A DNA stretch of 14,351 nucleotides from Micrococcales bacterium (GTDB lineage Bacteria > Actinomycetota > Actinomycetes > Actinomycetales > Cellulomonadaceae): the NCBI GenBank assembly GCA_009783975.1, contig WRCL01000011.1, forward strand, positions 1-14,351, read 5' to 3'. Under the pieces are notes generated by a model. The model saw only the letters and a list, made by a program, of their open reading frames with translations, had not been told where the DNA came from and searched no databases. Positions 13,801 to 14,351 of this stretch are shown here, in pieces. Each line of letters begins with the position of its first letter. Position 1 is the first letter of the stretch. A program made the translations under genes and the position numbers.

Positions 13801-14351
13801 ACAGATGGTGCGTTCCGCACGGCGTTCGCCCAGGCGGTCATGGCGGTCCGGGGGGTCGTCGTCCCCGACGAGGCGTTCGACGACGACACGCTGCCCGCCC
13901 ACCTGCGGATGACGTTCTGTGTCGTCTCCGACGCCGGGGCGGTGCTCGCGCAGGGCAAGGACCTGCGCGTCGTCCAGCGTGAGCTTGCTGGGCAAGCCCA
14001 AGACGCTGTGTCCCAGGCTGTGCGTGCCGCCGTGCGCACCGCGGTGGACGAGGCGTCACCAGCCGCCATGGCCCGTCCCCGCGTGACGGACCGGCCCGGC
14101 CCGGCGGGCCCTGGTCCTGGCGCCGGGCTGGAGCAGACCGGGCTGACGTCGTGGCCGCGTCTGGACGGGCCGCTACCAGCGCAGGTGAGCGTCGACACCC
14201 CGGTAGGGCCTGTGCGCGGGTACCCCGCGCTGGTCGACGACGGCGGGACTGTTGCGTTGCGCGTGCTTGCCGACGAGCGCCGCGCTGCCTCGTCGCACCG
14301 CGACGGTCTGTGCCGTCTGCTCGTCGCAGACGTCGGCCTGCCGACGACGCG
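10831..14351 (+). CDS. hrpA: ATP-dependent RNA helicase HrpA, DEAH box, with DUF3418 (3' end outside window)
   Basis: 1173 codons are visible, open to the window edge; the family is about 1300 residues. Motifs in order: Walker A GETGSGKTT (59-67), DEAH (156-159), SAT (188-190), TNVAETS (347-353) and QRSGRCGR (394-401). Helicase-associated and OB-like regions follow to about 600. From about residue 690 (RTEYLGARGARFALWPASAL) runs the long DUF3418 C-terminus typical of bacterial HrpA. It is a cytoplasmic RNA-remodelling helicase; family members act on mRNA and on stalled, collided ribosomes. The start at 10831 is supported by AAGGA six bases upstream. Two low-complexity insertions stand out: residues 232-262 (acidic/Pro, then RRRR) and 612-650 (Pro/Ala, then GGRRGGR), probably flexible loops. 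It is transcribed away from the repeat region. Confidence 0.95.
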   Translation, partial: MGGVSARRRPSHERAAHLAEVRAAVVLGPVTYPEELPVSARREEIAAAVAAHQVVVVSGETGSGKTTQLPKICLELGRGRAGQIGHTQPRRIAARAVAERVAAELGTPLGLAVGYQVRFTDTSSDATLVKVMTDGILLASVQRDPLLEAYDTIIIDEAHERSLNIDFLLGYLTNLLPRRPDLKVIITSATIDSQKFAAHFGTTGPRGRVPAPVVQVTGRTYPVQVRYRPLAPEPASDDPDEPVPTQRGTGPRRRRAGQAPERDLMTGICEAVDELVAEGPGDILVFTSGEREIRDATDALRASLGPRVTDPRHPGAVELVPLYARLSAGEQHRVFEPHTTRRVVLATNVAETSLTVPGVRYVVDPGTARISRYSKTTKVQRLPIEPVSKASADQRSGRCGRVADGVAVRLYSADDYASRPAFTEPEILRTSLAAVILQMIAVGVVATPEEVARFAFVDPPDVRAVRDGVALLTELGALSVGPEGGLTEVGRTLARLPVDPRLGRMIVEAGRRQVAREVVVIAAALSVHDPRERPADERQAADAMHRRFVDPTSDLLGYLNLWTWLREQRRGLSGSALRRTLRAQYLHHLRIREWQDVVAQLRELCAELGIDAKGAPRPAPDPAPAQAATRGGRRGGRNTPTEPGSTDAPAQRTTWAWDADAIHRSVLAGLLSQVGMQQVTDVRATKSGEARARQRTEYLGARGARFALWPASALAKHPTTWVMAAELVETSRLWARDVAQIRPEWAEEAGAHLVRRVHTDPGWSRRAGAATVTEKVFLFGVPLVADRRVPLARTDPGLARELFIRHGLVEGERTTHHRFWAENQRLLAEAEGLAARTRRRDLLADDQSLVDFYDERLPDDIVSARHFDRWWKTASRDHPDLLTFTRELLVGPEGHEVDTAAFPTVWPAGDARLAVTYHFDPGGAADGVAVLVPIAVLPRLDPDSFTWLVPGLRRELVTATIRSLPKPVRVALVPAPDTAADVTAWLDDHGTDGAFRTAFAQAVMAVRGVVVPDEAFDDDTLPAHLRMTFCVVSDAGAVLAQGKDLRVVQRELAGQAQDAVSQAVRAAVRTAVDEASPAAMARPRVTDRPGPAGPGPGAGLEQTGLTSWPRLDGPLPAQVSVDTPVGPVRGYPALVDDGGTVALRVLADERRAASSHRDGLCRLLVADVGLPTT

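Noticed and set aside
12889..14001. 370-residue minus-strand open frame opposite the DUF3418 part of hrpA
   Set aside because: Same reason: shadow of a clear coding frame, no family resemblance.

Overview
This window looks like the chromosome of a very GC-rich actinobacterium, probably in the Micrococcales. Supporting signs are the strong C/G bias at third codon positions, frequent GTG starts, TANNNT -10 boxes placed seven bases before start codons (a leaderless-mRNA arrangement), a type VII-secretion EspC-like protein, and an HrpA helicase of the long DUF3418 type. The genus cannot be fixed from the sequence alone.

Layout. Bases 1-543 hold the C-terminal end of an ABC-transporter ATPase, which overlaps an SRPBCC-type protein (488-1237). 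On the minus strand, converging with these, lie a small EspC-like protein (1282-1608), sbcC (1691-5116) and sbcD (5127-6290). sbcD and sbcC form a two-gene operon encoding the Mre11/Rad50-type nuclease. Divergently from sbcD, after an AT-rich island of repeats (6501-6574), runs the most unusual gene: a 786-residue protein (6575-8935) joining an AAA_14/DUF4143 ATPase, a TIR domain with an apparent catalytic glutamate, and an unrecognised helical C-terminus. It converges on a DUF1361 membrane protein (8954-9670, minus). A roughly 390-base non-coding stretch with a long stem-loop follows, then a small STAS-domain protein (10063-10419), then a 411-base non-coding region full of direct and inverted repeats (10420-10830). 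The window ends inside an hrpA-type DEAH RNA helicase (10831 to the edge, 3' end missing).

How they fit together. SbcC and SbcD clearly act as one complex. The other genes do not form an obvious pathway. The AAA_14-DUF4143-TIR fusion has the design of a bacterial immune effector: a sensing/ATPase module joined to a predicted NAD-consuming TIR module. It has its own operator-like promoter and a second promoter-like start exactly at the beginning of the TIR half. It is the best candidate for an undescribed system here. Its immune role is inference from domains, not something the sequence proves.
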